A stretch of 64,000 bases of DNA from Pleionea sp. CnH1-48 (GCF_024124665.1 NZ_JAMXSB010000001.1:1-64000), one strand, 5' to 3'. Positions 53,365 to 63,067 are shown, counted from the first letter of the stretch. Numbers and translations: made by a program. Notes: a model not told the origin generated them from the sequence alone.

Positions 53365-54132
53365 TTATGAAGTTGCTTGTTTTTTCGCGCCTTGCTTTTT
53401 CCAATTCATTAGAGAGCCAGGCGTTTCGTTTTTCAATAGTAATGCGGCCTCTTCGCACTGTTTCTTGCTAAACTTGGCAATATGACTCTCATGTGGATAA
53501 AGCCCCATGTGCGTTCCCAGATAAAGATATACCAAGTCTCTCATCATTAACTTCTTTTCTTCATTTTCCCATAAAGGGTCAAAAACACTATGCAGCTGCT
53601 TTCTAGCAGTGGCTGTTTCTTGATTGGCAGCAAATCCAAGCGGATTAGTTGTTGGCTTGTGAGTCCCGACTTTAGCGAAACAAGGATCACATACCCACAA
53701 CAACAAATCGGATAAATCAGGTCTATGAGGATACACTTCTGAGCCATCAGTTAAACGGCAGTCCATTCGACAATGAAGACATGTTCCAATCTGAGGGTAT
53801 TTTGTATTTTCTGGGTATCGCATTTTATCGACTTCGACCAATTTAGAAAGCTCTGCTAGGAGATTTTTCTTCCGAATATGGATAACCCACCACCTCAATG
53901 AAGGAAGCTCATTATATATTTCTGCTTCGGAATATCCCTCTTCTCGCCAAGATGTAGCTAAAGCGTTAATGTGTTTGAGTTTGAAGGATTTAGCTAGCAT
54001 CCCCCTAAACCCTAGAGATAGAAGTCTATCAGCTTGTTGTCGTAGAACACTTCGACGATACTTATGCACTATGTAGTCGTCATCAGGATATTCTTCTAAT
54101 AGCTTTTTAAGAGTCCAATGTAGCTTCTTCAT
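53365..54132 (-). CDS. Integrase-N-like / DUF3268 zinc-finger protein
   Basis: A 255-aa protein. Residues about 22-90 (LRQQADRLLSLGFRGMLAKS, FKLKHINALATSWREEGYSE, ELPSLRWWVIHIRK) closely resemble the N-terminal SAM-like DNA-binding domain of phage-type integrases (Phage_integr_N). Residues about 115-190 have the DUF3268 zinc-finger pattern: CLHCRMDC, LWVCDPCFAKVGTH, NPLGFAAN and FDPLW. The tyrosine-recombinase catalytic domain is missing. The role could be DNA targeting or regulation in a mobile island. Start ATG 54132. Confidence 0.75.
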   Translation of the reverse strand: MKKLHWTLKKLLEEYPDDDYIVHKYRRSVLRQQADRLLSLGFRGMLAKSFKLKHINALATSWREEGYSEAEIYNELPSLRWWVIHIRKKNLLAELSKLVEVDKMRYPENTKYPQIGTCLHCRMDCRLTDGSEVYPHRPDLSDLLLWVCDPCFAKVGTHKPTTNPLGFAANQETATARKQLHSVFDPLWENEEKKLMMRDLVYLYLGTHMGLYPHESHIAKFSKKQCEEAALLLKNETPGSLMNWKKQGAKKQATS

Positions 54133-54185
54133 AAGATATACCTACATCAATCCAGTGATCAAATACAGTCCGAATTGCCTCAATA

Positions 54186-54566
54186 TCAAAACAACATTAC
54201 ATCTGTAAATTCACCTTCACTTTTTACTACTTCTAACAAATAGTTTAAGCACACATCACTTTTTGTCATTTTCTGTTGTCCAAATAACTTTTCTTTTAAA
54301 GTTCTTTGCTTGTCTATTTGTAACTCCCATTCATACCCGCTAGTGTTTTTTGTAGCCGAGGAACCAACCAAGTAACTTCGGCCATTACATTCAACAAATG
54401 TGTACCAGCCCCAATCTTCAGGCTCAGGGTCAGGCATATCAAAACGGTCTTTAACTTGAACTTTTAACCAGGATAGTAGCGATTCGCCATAAATAGGGTT
54501 AATTGGGTTTTTATTTTCTTTTGAAACATCAAACTTGTTGCTTTTAAAGGCAATGATATAATTCAT
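54186..54566 (-). CDS. Hypothetical protein
   Basis: A 126-aa acidic protein from ATG 54566, chosen over TTG 54581 because TTGGAG is the ribosome site. It has FDVSKENKNPINPIYGESLL, EDWGWYTFVE and MTKSDVCLNYLLEVV segments. Similar proteins occur scattered in gammaproteobacteria, sometimes among toxin/immunity genes, but I know no function. It belongs to the run of small genes between the zinc-finger gene and the RHS gene. Confidence 0.65.
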   Translation of the reverse strand: MNYIIAFKSNKFDVSKENKNPINPIYGESLLSWLKVQVKDRFDMPDPEPEDWGWYTFVECNGRSYLVGSSATKNTSGYEWELQIDKQRTLKEKLFGQQKMTKSDVCLNYLLEVVKSEGEFTDVMLF

Positions 54567-54681
54567 ACCTATTAACTCCAAATAATAAAATGCTCTTATA
54601 AGACCTACCGCTTACGGAATTTCTAAACAACCCTCGCTTCTTTAGCTGTCTTGAAAGTTAACGCAATATATTGTCAACACT

Positions 54682-55134
54682 CTAGCGAACGAAATCATAA
54701 GTAAGTGCTTTAGGCTTTTCTCCTTCTTCGAAAAACCTAGATATGGCTTCGATACATTGTTCCTTTGATAAGCAATATTTCAAGTCAAGCGGCTGGAGTT
54801 CATCAAAAGAGATCTTCTCGCGCACGTCTCGACTCACATCAATCGAACTTAATTCAGACACAACTCGATATTCACTTGCGGCATCATCATAAAAAATAAC
54901 ACCAGAAGCATTATCGAACCACTCACAGGTAAAATACATACGGACATATACCTTTGCACCGAGAAAAAACCTTTGCCACCAAGGACGACTCCCAGCATCA
55001 GCAACTAACGTAACCTTACCGCTATTGTTTTTGAGTGCTTCAGTTAGCTTTTCTTCAACATCCTTTAAATTATCGAGTTCCAGGTCTCTATCGCCGATGG
55101 AAAGAATATATCTATCATGGTTCTGTAGCTCCAT
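54682..55134 (-). CDS. Immunity-like protein (Imm1-type guess)
   Basis: A 150-aa protein after a clear AGGGGAG site. The end (KEQCIEAISRFFEEGEKPKA then LTYDFVR) resembles the conserved tail of Imm1-family immunity proteins, and the start is beta-rich. In an RHS/polymorphic-toxin island such proteins are often orphan immunity genes. The assignment is a pattern-based guess. Confidence 0.6.
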   Translation of the reverse strand: MELQNHDRYILSIGDRDLELDNLKDVEEKLTEALKNNSGKVTLVADAGSRPWWQRFFLGAKVYVRMYFTCEWFDNASGVIFYDDAASEYRVVSELSSIDVSRDVREKISFDELQPLDLKYCLSKEQCIEAISRFFEEGEKPKALTYDFVR

Positions 55135-55152
55135 ACCACTCCCCTCTAATTC

Positions 55153-55190
55153 ATAAAGTTAACCTCCGAATTATCTGAGGTTAACTTTAT
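55153..55190. repeat. Inverted repeat, 14-bp stem
   Basis: ATAAAGTTAACCTC (55153-55166) is followed after 10 nt by its perfect reverse complement GAGGTTAACTTTAT (55177-55190). It lies between the HEPN-like gene and the immunity-like gene, with no T-run. It may be a partial terminator or a protein-binding site. Confidence 0.55.
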
Positions 55191-55239
55191 TCACAATATA
55201 GGTCTGATTTATTATCTACTTTCTAACAATAACGCTTAG

Positions 55240-56244
55240 TTAACTATACCTATCAGTTTCAACTGTAATCTCTTCTTTAAAAAGATAATAATCAGACTTT
55301 TTATTTATTAAATCTTGCAATGTTGTAATAACAATAGACACCCCCCTATCTATTTCTCTTGAAACCTCCCAGTAACGATCCTCTACAAATTTAAATCCCG
55401 AATCTTCTTCATCATACCTAGGCCTGAATATTGGAAAGTCACCATGTACGATATCACTACGGAGTTTATAGAAGTCCTTTATCCAACTTTCTTCATTTTC
55501 AGGAAAACTACCGAGCGCAGCAGGAATTTTCCTAGATAAGCCTCCAACTTTCGGCTCCCTTTTACTTAAATAAAAGCTCTCCAAAACCTGAGACAACTGC
55601 ACTACATCCGTTGCCTCTAATTCGGATTTATATGACATATGCAAAAGCACAGCAAATGCTTTATTAATAGGTGTCTCAGCCAATAAGTATGATAACCCTC
55701 CGTTTCTCTCCATCCATCCCCATGCATTTGCAAATGGTATGCTTCTTAGACTAGGCCAATTATCAATACTTGCCCTATGCCAACCAGATTCGATAGTGTC
55801 ACAGTGTAATGAATGCTCTTTGCTATCTATATCGATAGAGAATCTTCCATAGTTGCAACCACCTCTAGTACATATATTCATAACTAAAAAAAGTTGCTCA
55901 ATAAAACACCTCAAAAAGGTTGACTTATTCCATGAACTATCATTTGGCTCTTTTAGTATATTTACTTTTAGAGAGGCACTAAACGGGTGTTCTTTTTCTA
56001 AGTCTAGATCTTCTTTATTTGAAAAATACCTTTTAAAGAAGTCTTCGCAGTTCTCAGGCTTAAGCCAATCTAGCTTTTCTCTAACCTGTATCGAATCTAT
56101 CAGTAAACTAACCGATGTTTCCCTATTAAACCGGACATCATTTGATCGAAAATACTCTTCAACTTCCAACCAGCATGAAATAACTGAATCATGGTCTACT
56201 TCAGCTGCATTTGGTGTAATGTTGCTAAACTTTATAAAGCTCAT
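55240..56244 (-). CDS. Apea-like HEPN-domain protein
   Basis: A 334-aa protein starting at ATG 56244 (GTG 56250 possible). The C-terminal part has FYKLRSDIVHGDFPIFRP, where RSDIVH is the RxxxxH motif of HEPN domains, and upstream helices typical of Apea-like HEPN proteins. The N-terminal 180 residues are not recognised. HEPN proteins are often RNases in defence and toxin systems. Its position in the RHS island is consistent with such a role, but that is inferred. Confidence 0.7.
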   Translation of the reverse strand: MSFIKFSNITPNAAEVDHDSVISCWLEVEEYFRSNDVRFNRETSVSLLIDSIQVREKLDWLKPENCEDFFKRYFSNKEDLDLEKEHPFSASLKVNILKEPNDSSWNKSTFLRCFIEQLFLVMNICTRGGCNYGRFSIDIDSKEHSLHCDTIESGWHRASIDNWPSLRSIPFANAWGWMERNGGLSYLLAETPINKAFAVLLHMSYKSELEATDVVQLSQVLESFYLSKREPKVGGLSRKIPAALGSFPENEESWIKDFYKLRSDIVHGDFPIFRPRYDEEDSGFKFVEDRYWEVSREIDRGVSIVITTLQDLINKKSDYYLFKEEITVETDRYS

Positions 56245-56544
56245 GTTCACTTCTTATATTGTTAGTGGCATTAATTCTTGCCAAAGAACATTCCATAACC
56301 TTAATTATTGACTTAGCTGTGCTGATATTAAATTTAAGTTTCTGGACAATAATAGTCATGGAGTTTCCGACATAATTCACAACAGAGCATATCTCGAATA
56401 TAGTAAATCAGCTCAACCAAAAGTAAAATGCGAAACATTAGTTTTAGTTGTCTTTCTTACGACATTTCCGTGATCAAATTTCCCGTTCTACTGTTACGAA
56501 AGGATTAAGGGAGAAAAATCCCCCTTAATTACCACCAACTTTAA

Positions 56545-56967
56545 TCAACTATCACGATGCAAATAGTTAGGCTTTTCATCAACAAAAGACACATAATAAG
56601 AACCATTTGAGTCTTCAATAATATCAAACCAAAATGACAAATGTCCTTTATCAAATGAGTTCTCCCTATGGAAAACAATGCCTTTCAAGCTAAACTGACT
56701 ATCATTAACTCCCCAAGGAGCACTCATCTCATTCAGCTTAACTAGAGTAAATTCCTTCGCCAACTTCCAACTATCACTCAACTTTGGCTTCATCTTTAAG
56801 TAATAGCTAATAGCAAACTCATCAGGTCCAGATTCGTCACCATCAAATGAAATTTCAATTTCTCTGTCATCTAATTGAAAATTGGCATCCCAGCTAGAAT
56901 CCTTAAATGCTAACGTTCCAACACCATCAATTTCAACTGGCTCAATTTTCTTGAAAAGTCCAAACAT
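56545..56967 (-). CDS. Candidate immunity protein of the RHS toxin
   Basis: A 140-aa acidic protein starting with a GGAGGG ribosome site. It begins 9 bp after the RHS stop, which is the classic place for the cognate immunity gene. Composition is beta-rich: VEIDGVGTLAFKDSSWDANF, REIEISFDGDESGPDE, and GHLSFWFDIIEDSNGSYYVS. I recognise no numbered Imm family with confidence. Position is the evidence. Confidence 0.7.
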   Translation of the reverse strand: MFGLFKKIEPVEIDGVGTLAFKDSSWDANFQLDDREIEISFDGDESGPDEFAISYYLKMKPKLSDSWKLAKEFTLVKLNEMSAPWGVNDSQFSLKGIVFHRENSFDKGHLSFWFDIIEDSNGSYYVSFVDEKPNYLHRDS

Positions 56968-56976
56968 TATCCCTCC

Positions 56977-59900
56977 TTAATTACATTCACAATTTGCTTT
57001 ATAGTTGAAAGCATTAGAACCTAAATAATACCCTCCAACGCCAGCACTAGCCGCACTAATAGGGACGAAGGCCGTAGCCGCGACCCTAGCTATTCGAAGT
57101 CTTAGCTGCGCCATAAATGTATTTCTTACACCAAAACCGCCTAAATAAGAATTCATACGAAAAGGCATTCGAACAAGATTCCAACCCGCATTAACTAATC
57201 CCGCTGGTAAGTTACCATTCGTATTATAATTTGCCCTCGCATGGCCAATAGCCCAATGATCTAGGGAGTTACCATTTGCTCCACCTCTAGCTCTCCAGTA
57301 GCGACTACTAACAGCTCTAAACCTTCTGTTATCCCAAAAGAACCTTTTGATAGCATTCCAGAGGCCACCGTGAAATCTAGCGCTCTGACTCATAATACCG
57401 CCCCCAGCACCAACAACACCATAAACACCAACTTCCCACCAGTTTACACATTCAACTCTGAAGTCATTTTTTGCCATTTGGATACCGAAGTTTAAAGCCG
57501 CACTTCCAAGCCCCCATAAAATTAATGGAACCGCTTGTCCTGTTGGGTCGACATGCTTAACTGGATTATTCAGAGCATACACATAGGTGTTAATACCGCC
57601 AGCCAGACCGATGGGATCACTTGTAATATAGCGACCTAGTTTGGGATCATAGTAACGATGCCAGTTGTAATGCAATCCACTTTCGCTGTCGAAGTATTGT
57701 CCCGCGAATCGTAGATTATTTTCAATCCCATGATTTGAGATATTCGCCTGCCCAAAAACATCATATTGGGCTTGCCAGACTATCGCCTTTTGACTGTTCG
57801 TGAGTGCAATGGGAGTACCAAGATGGTCATTGTGATAGAAATAGCGCTGACCATTCTCGATTAATGCCAATGGCTCATCGTTCAAATATACATATTCTTT
57901 GATGACTTGTCCCTGAGCATTGTACTCTGCCAGCAGTTTACCGTTTAAGTCATAGGTATACAGTGTCGCCACGCCATTAGCGATTTTAACGATACGTAAT
58001 CCTTGAGCGTTATACACAAACTCCAAAACATCGGTATCTGTCGTTATACGCTGTACTCGACCATGATGGTTATACTCATAGACTTCATTTTCACGAGTTA
58101 ACAAATTACCCGCCGCGTCATAGGTCATCAATTTTTGACTCGCTGCACTCAAGGCTTGCCCCATTAGCGCATAGTCATAGTGGGTGTAGCGATGATTAAC
58201 CGCAGTAGATTGAGCAGAGGTAATTGCGGTTTGAGCATTCGCTTTCTGAATGAGCGCATCCACAGGATTAGAGCTTGCGCTATAACCATTTGCCGCACAA
58301 AAATCTTGATAAGACTGACAAACATCAGCAGGCACCATAGTGCATAAGGTATCCAGGTTAGGACAAATTTCATCAGGTGTGGGTGTATCGCCCCCACCAT
58401 CACCATTGCCTGTGCCACCATCAGCTCCGCAATCCGGGTCAATTTGTGGGTCGCAATCAGGAATACAACTTGGGTCTTGAATGGGATCGCAGCCATCTGG
58501 CATACAGCTGGGGTCTTGTGCTGGGTCGCAGGGAGGAATAGCAACACATTCGCCGGAGCTAATGCAATTTTCATATTGCGTATCGTAAAAGGTCGCACAC
58601 TGTTGATAGCTCTGCATATCAGTACTGTTTTTTATACATTCAGCCAATCCCAAACGGTTACCCACTTGGTTGTAACGTAATGATTGGTAATGATCAGGGT
58701 ATTCAATACCTGTCAAACGGTGCATGACATCGTAGTGAAAATGTCGATTGTACGCAGCATTTATGGAATCATTGATCGATGCCATGTTGTTTCGAGCAGT
58801 ATAGGAGAAGCTTTGAGCACTAATATCGGAATGCGTCAGCCCTTCCATTCGATAGTCACTGTTGTAATTTCGATTGAATGTGTGCTGATTACCGTAGGTC
58901 ATAGACAGCATGGGACCAAAGGGTAAATAACGAATGTCGCTAGCGAGTGTTTGATTCCCTTTTTTAACCGATTCAACGCGACCCAATGCATCGTAATAAA
59001 ACTGAATCGCTGTGCCACTCGGATAGGTTAAGACTTCAAGCTGCCCCCTAGCGTTATAGGCATACTGCGTGGTTAAGGTCACGCCATACAATGTGTGGCT
59101 CTGTTGAATCACACGCCCGACGGAGTCATAGATATAATGTTGAACACCAGACTCATCTTGAACAGACGTTAAGCGCCCTACCCCAAAATTCCCGTTATCT
59201 GTGTTATCCCAGGTATAGACAACATCTTCTGCGGTTCCAGGATAGTCAACCTGAGTGACTCGGTTTAATGCATCATAGGTAAATGTGGCTTGAGTGTTTC
59301 GAGCATCGGTAATCTGAGTGAGATTGCCTGCCTCATCGTATTGGTAAAGCGTTATTCCAGTGTTATCACTTTGACGCTTAATGACTTCACCAAAACCATT
59401 GTAGGTGTAATCTGTATAATAGCCTTCACCGTCAGTCACACCGACCAAGTTATTGGTACGGTCATAATCGAATGTAATCTCTTCTTTGTAATCCACATCG
59501 AACTTGGTGATTTGATTCAAGCCATTAATGGACACATTAACACGATTTCCCAATGCATCGGTGACGCCACCAAATTGCCCTGCGGCATCATACTCTATCT
59601 TTTCTTCAGGCGAATCACTTCGAAGTATCGATTGAAGTTTATCGCCTACATCGTAACGATAACGAAGGTTACCGACCTTAGTATGTAACGCATCGTACAA
59701 ATCTACATCCGTAACGTTACCGTTCTTATCAAAACCTAATGCTACTTTTTCGCCTGTGTTGTTGGTGATGCTGTCTATCTCACCATTGGCCTTATAGGTG
59801 TAGTGCATCGATAAACCGCTCGAATGCACGATGCTCTTTATTCGCTTTACACCATGATACGTTAAGGTCAGTGTTTCGCTGCCTCCCGAAGCATCCGTCT

Positions 59901-62667
59901 GCGTGTAGGTTTCAATGCGCCCTAAATCATCATAAGTAAGTTGAGTGGTTAAATTATTAGGTTCCTCAATGGTCTGTGGCTTGCCTTCCAGAGTGTAATT
60001 GGAATAGCGAGTGACATGCCCTAAGGCATTCGTAATGGTTTCAACCTGACCACAGAAGGCAACCCCTTGCGTGCAATCGTAATAAGTAAAGTAAGAAATA
60101 TCCTGCACATCGGAACGTGGCCCATCTACCGAAATGATTTGACCGTCAGCGTTTACCGTAAAGTCAGTAACGCGAGTGTCAACGGCATCCCCTTTAATAC
60201 TTTTCTCAGTAATGCGTTCAATAAAGAAGTTTGCATCATAAGCATATTCCACCACACGCTGATAACCGTTTCCATTCACCGGATACGTCACCGTAGCCGG
60301 AAGGTTCAACGTCTCATTAACATAAGTAATCGTAATGCTTTTTTCTGTTTGGTTATCAGGCTTAATAACTGCCACCTGATTATTGGCATTGTACTCAAAT
60401 CCTCTATCGACCTTATCAGAACGCCAAACCGCAATGACACGGCCTTTATCATCAAAGTGTCGCCCTCCTTGACGGCCATCAGGGTATTGGCGTCGGTCAA
60501 TTTCTGAGTCACTGTCGGTTAAGGGGCGAACGCTAAAGCTAACTTTATTCGGGTTATTGCCGTTGTTTACTTGCTGATCAACATATTCAATGTAGTGCTC
60601 GGGTCTAACCATCCACCAATTACTAGAGCCATTGAAATGGTATTCCGTCTTTCGTTGCTCAGGATCAATCACCGTCACTCTGTAAGCTTCCCACATAGGC
60701 TGACCAGGCGCAGGATAAAATACAGTGCCCCCTGAACGGTCACCATCGGCGGGCTCATGAACAAATTGATAAGCGCCTAAATCAGGGAAGTCAATTAAAG
60801 TCACGTACTTGTTGGCATCATATTGCAAGGTTGAGGTGTAGCCGCCCATATCGGTAATAGCCGTTAAGTCTCCATCGTTTGAATACCCAAACAAAGCACT
60901 GCGTTGGAATGGGTCAGTCACCTTTTTAACTTTTCCAGACGGATAGTATTCAAAGGTTGTTACGCGCTGTTGAGCATCAGTTAATGATATGAGTTGAATG
61001 TCCGAGTTGTAACCCAGCGTTAAAGCAAAACCATGGACATCGGATATTTTGGTCAGCAAAGGCTGCTGTGATTGCGTGCCAGCGGGAATGGTATAGTGAT
61101 ACGTTGTGCCATCTTTAAAGCGTAATTGATAATGTTGCTCAGAAATCTTGGTGAGCGTTTCAAAGCCTCCTAACGCGGCATCATAGTGTCCTGTGCTGTG
61201 ATTTTTGGTAAACACTTTACGTTCACCATCCGGCATAAAGACCGTTACTGTATTGCCAGGGTCTTCTACCACATAGGAGCTTAAGTTCAGCATCCACTTA
61301 TTGCCAACGGGTTCATGTTGCGCGAGGGCTGATTGCGCGTTGTAGCTCACCGTAATGTCCACATCAGGGCCATAAGGTGTTTCGTACCAAAGTGGCGTGT
61401 CCGTTACGAACAGGTTCATATTAATAGGGTTAATGCTCCATCTAGGACACCCTCTTGCCCCTACCTTACAGGAAGAACCTAATTCATCCTCGGGTCGTTG
61501 AATACCACAGCAGCCACCGTAAGCGCTTAATGCTTCTTCAAGTGACAACTCAGTACCTGGCAATCCTTTCGCTTCGGCAAACACCAACATTCGACCGGAC
61601 CATTCGCGCTCGAATTCCGCCAAACTTTGTTTAAAGCGACGTTGCTTTTGTTTATCGAAAACGACCACTTCTTTATCGTCGGCTGATTCAACAATCCAAT
61701 AATGACCAAGGCCACCTGTGTCTTGTCTATCAATATGTGCAATCGCTGGTAGCGGTATTCGTTCCAGGTCAGTTGATTGAACGTGTAACGCCGTTAGAGG
61801 TTGTTCATATCTTCCAGCAATCTCTTTAAGCGACTGAATCGTGAATCCTTGGTTCACACTGGGTTTTAACTCACTGACGGTTTGGGCTTCTTTATCTAGC
61901 CCTTTTTGAGCCAAGACATGGCTTAAGGCTTGCGTTCCACAGTCGGCTAAACTTTTACCTTGTTGTTTTAATCGAGCAATCCGCTGAACCCACTGACTGG
62001 CATAAGTACGTTGTCGCCAGTCTGTTCCCTCTTTGTGTAGTTCTGCAAAAAGCTTTTCGGCGGCAGGTAAATTATTTTCCATCACACGCAGAACGGCTAA
62101 TCGACTCTTGGCTTTTTCGGCGACTTTACGTGCCCCTTCAAAGCGATGGTTTTCATACTTCTTAACAATGCGAGAAAAGCGTTCATTCGCTTCACGATAT
62201 CGGCCATTGAAACGCGCTTCACAACCCATGTGTAAATCAGCTTCCCCAGCCCAAAGGCCATTAGGGTAACGTTTAAGATAGTCCTCCATCATGGAGAAGG
62301 CTTCTTTATAGTTATGCTGATTCCATTCATCCATGGCTTTAGCAAAGGCGCTGTTTTGCAATGCATAGCCACCGCCACGAGACAAGGCTAGAGACTCTGC
62401 ATTCTGAGAAGTATCGATATTAGGGTGAAGAATCCCACCTAACTGGCCGGAGGCCATGACATCATTGACAGTGGGGTTTCGTAGTTCACCTACCGCTTTT
62501 AGTGAGGGGCGAACTTGTTTTAAAACATCTTGAGAATACTGAGAGCGGGTTTCTGGTTTACCCGTTTGTCCATTAGTGGGAGAAGACGCCAACGCATTCC
62601 ATTGGCAAAGCAATGCCGCACCGCTCACTATCCCCATGAGCAGAGGGCGTTTGATAAAACGCTTCAT
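56977..62667 (-). CDS. C39-peptidase/RHS polymorphic toxin
   Basis: A 1896-aa secreted RHS protein. Signal peptide (LLMGIVSGAALLCQWNALA), helical TPR-like region (about 110-230), then a C39 papain-like peptidase domain (about 240-360) with Cys in DCGTQALSHVLAQKG, GLGHYWIVESAD and DKQ. RHS/YD repeats follow (LTYDDLGRIETYTQTDA and similar) to about residue 1600. A Cys- and Asp-rich linker CDPAQDPSCMPDG / CDPIQDPSC lies near 1390. The core ends DPIGLAGGINTYVYALNNPV then KHVDPTG (1710), and a 186-aa tail is the variable toxin. It has RGGANGNSLDHWAIGHARAN and NAGWNLVRMPFRMNS, an HNH-like or nuclease-like arrangement. Adjacent gene is the probable immunity. Confidence 0.9.
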   Translation of the reverse strand: MKRFIKRPLLMGIVSGAALLCQWNALASSPTNGQTGKPETRSQYSQDVLKQVRPSLKAVGELRNPTVNDVMASGQLGGILHPNIDTSQNAESLALSRGGGYALQNSAFAKAMDEWNQHNYKEAFSMMEDYLKRYPNGLWAGEADLHMGCEARFNGRYREANERFSRIVKKYENHRFEGARKVAEKAKSRLAVLRVMENNLPAAEKLFAELHKEGTDWRQRTYASQWVQRIARLKQQGKSLADCGTQALSHVLAQKGLDKEAQTVSELKPSVNQGFTIQSLKEIAGRYEQPLTALHVQSTDLERIPLPAIAHIDRQDTGGLGHYWIVESADDKEVVVFDKQKQRRFKQSLAEFEREWSGRMLVFAEAKGLPGTELSLEEALSAYGGCCGIQRPEDELGSSCKVGARGCPRWSINPINMNLFVTDTPLWYETPYGPDVDITVSYNAQSALAQHEPVGNKWMLNLSSYVVEDPGNTVTVFMPDGERKVFTKNHSTGHYDAALGGFETLTKISEQHYQLRFKDGTTYHYTIPAGTQSQQPLLTKISDVHGFALTLGYNSDIQLISLTDAQQRVTTFEYYPSGKVKKVTDPFQRSALFGYSNDGDLTAITDMGGYTSTLQYDANKYVTLIDFPDLGAYQFVHEPADGDRSGGTVFYPAPGQPMWEAYRVTVIDPEQRKTEYHFNGSSNWWMVRPEHYIEYVDQQVNNGNNPNKVSFSVRPLTDSDSEIDRRQYPDGRQGGRHFDDKGRVIAVWRSDKVDRGFEYNANNQVAVIKPDNQTEKSITITYVNETLNLPATVTYPVNGNGYQRVVEYAYDANFFIERITEKSIKGDAVDTRVTDFTVNADGQIISVDGPRSDVQDISYFTYYDCTQGVAFCGQVETITNALGHVTRYSNYTLEGKPQTIEEPNNLTTQLTYDDLGRIETYTQTDASGGSETLTLTYHGVKRIKSIVHSSGLSMHYTYKANGEIDSITNNTGEKVALGFDKNGNVTDVDLYDALHTKVGNLRYRYDVGDKLQSILRSDSPEEKIEYDAAGQFGGVTDALGNRVNVSINGLNQITKFDVDYKEEITFDYDRTNNLVGVTDGEGYYTDYTYNGFGEVIKRQSDNTGITLYQYDEAGNLTQITDARNTQATFTYDALNRVTQVDYPGTAEDVVYTWDNTDNGNFGVGRLTSVQDESGVQHYIYDSVGRVIQQSHTLYGVTLTTQYAYNARGQLEVLTYPSGTAIQFYYDALGRVESVKKGNQTLASDIRYLPFGPMLSMTYGNQHTFNRNYNSDYRMEGLTHSDISAQSFSYTARNNMASINDSINAAYNRHFHYDVMHRLTGIEYPDHYQSLRYNQVGNRLGLAECIKNSTDMQSYQQCATFYDTQYENCISSGECVAIPPCDPAQDPSCMPDGCDPIQDPSCIPDCDPQIDPDCGADGGTGNGDGGGDTPTPDEICPNLDTLCTMVPADVCQSYQDFCAANGYSASSNPVDALIQKANAQTAITSAQSTAVNHRYTHYDYALMGQALSAASQKLMTYDAAGNLLTRENEVYEYNHHGRVQRITTDTDVLEFVYNAQGLRIVKIANGVATLYTYDLNGKLLAEYNAQGQVIKEYVYLNDEPLALIENGQRYFYHNDHLGTPIALTNSQKAIVWQAQYDVFGQANISNHGIENNLRFAGQYFDSESGLHYNWHRYYDPKLGRYITSDPIGLAGGINTYVYALNNPVKHVDPTGQAVPLILWGLGSAALNFGIQMAKNDFRVECVNWWEVGVYGVVGAGGGIMSQSARFHGGLWNAIKRFFWDNRRFRAVSSRYWRARGGANGNSLDHWAIGHARANYNTNGNLPAGLVNAGWNLVRMPFRMNSYLGGFGVRNTFMAQLRLRIARVAATAFVPISAASAGVGGYYLGSNAFNYKANCECN

Positions 62668-63067
62668 GTAGAAAAAACTCCTGAAGTTCCATTTTTAAAA
62701 TGAAATACCCGACAAACAAAAGCTGACAATGTAAGAAAGAATTCAGCGAAAAAATGTCCAGATATTGCTTTTAAGAAATGCTTATCGAATTGCTCAATAA
62801 GCGCTTAAAGCCACACTTCGACTTATAGAAATAAGCAGCACTTAAACCATTCGGCTGCTTGTAAGCACACTATCGAATTAGAGGTAGTCGATCAATAAAT
62901 AACGAACTCAGGAAAGGATTATTTTCGCTTTTATTTTTGATAGAGATAATCCTGCAAGGCTTCATATTAAATACGCTATATTACACGCAGTAGTATATTG
63001 GTAGGCCCGCTTTCGGCCATAAGCGGACATTAGAATAATGTCTTTTCTCTTAAATGAAAACTACGCT
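62668..63067. other. Intergenic region with a short palindrome
   Basis: About 400 bp between the RHS start and the ATPase-like gene. CCGCTT (63007-63012) pairs with AAGCGG (63021-63026) across 8 nt; the surrounding GCCCGCTTTCGGCCATAAGC looks like a dispersed intergenic repeat I have seen in marine gammaproteobacteria. The RHS promoter should lie in the left half. Nothing else is clear. Confidence 0.45.

Noticed and set aside
60067-60507. Plus-strand open frames within the RHS gene
   Set aside because: Antisense to a well-supported RHS reading frame, with no ribosome site or recognisable domain.
63007-63026. Terminator for the ATPase-like gene
   Set aside because: The stem is only 6 bp and has no T-run; it looks more like a dispersed palindrome.
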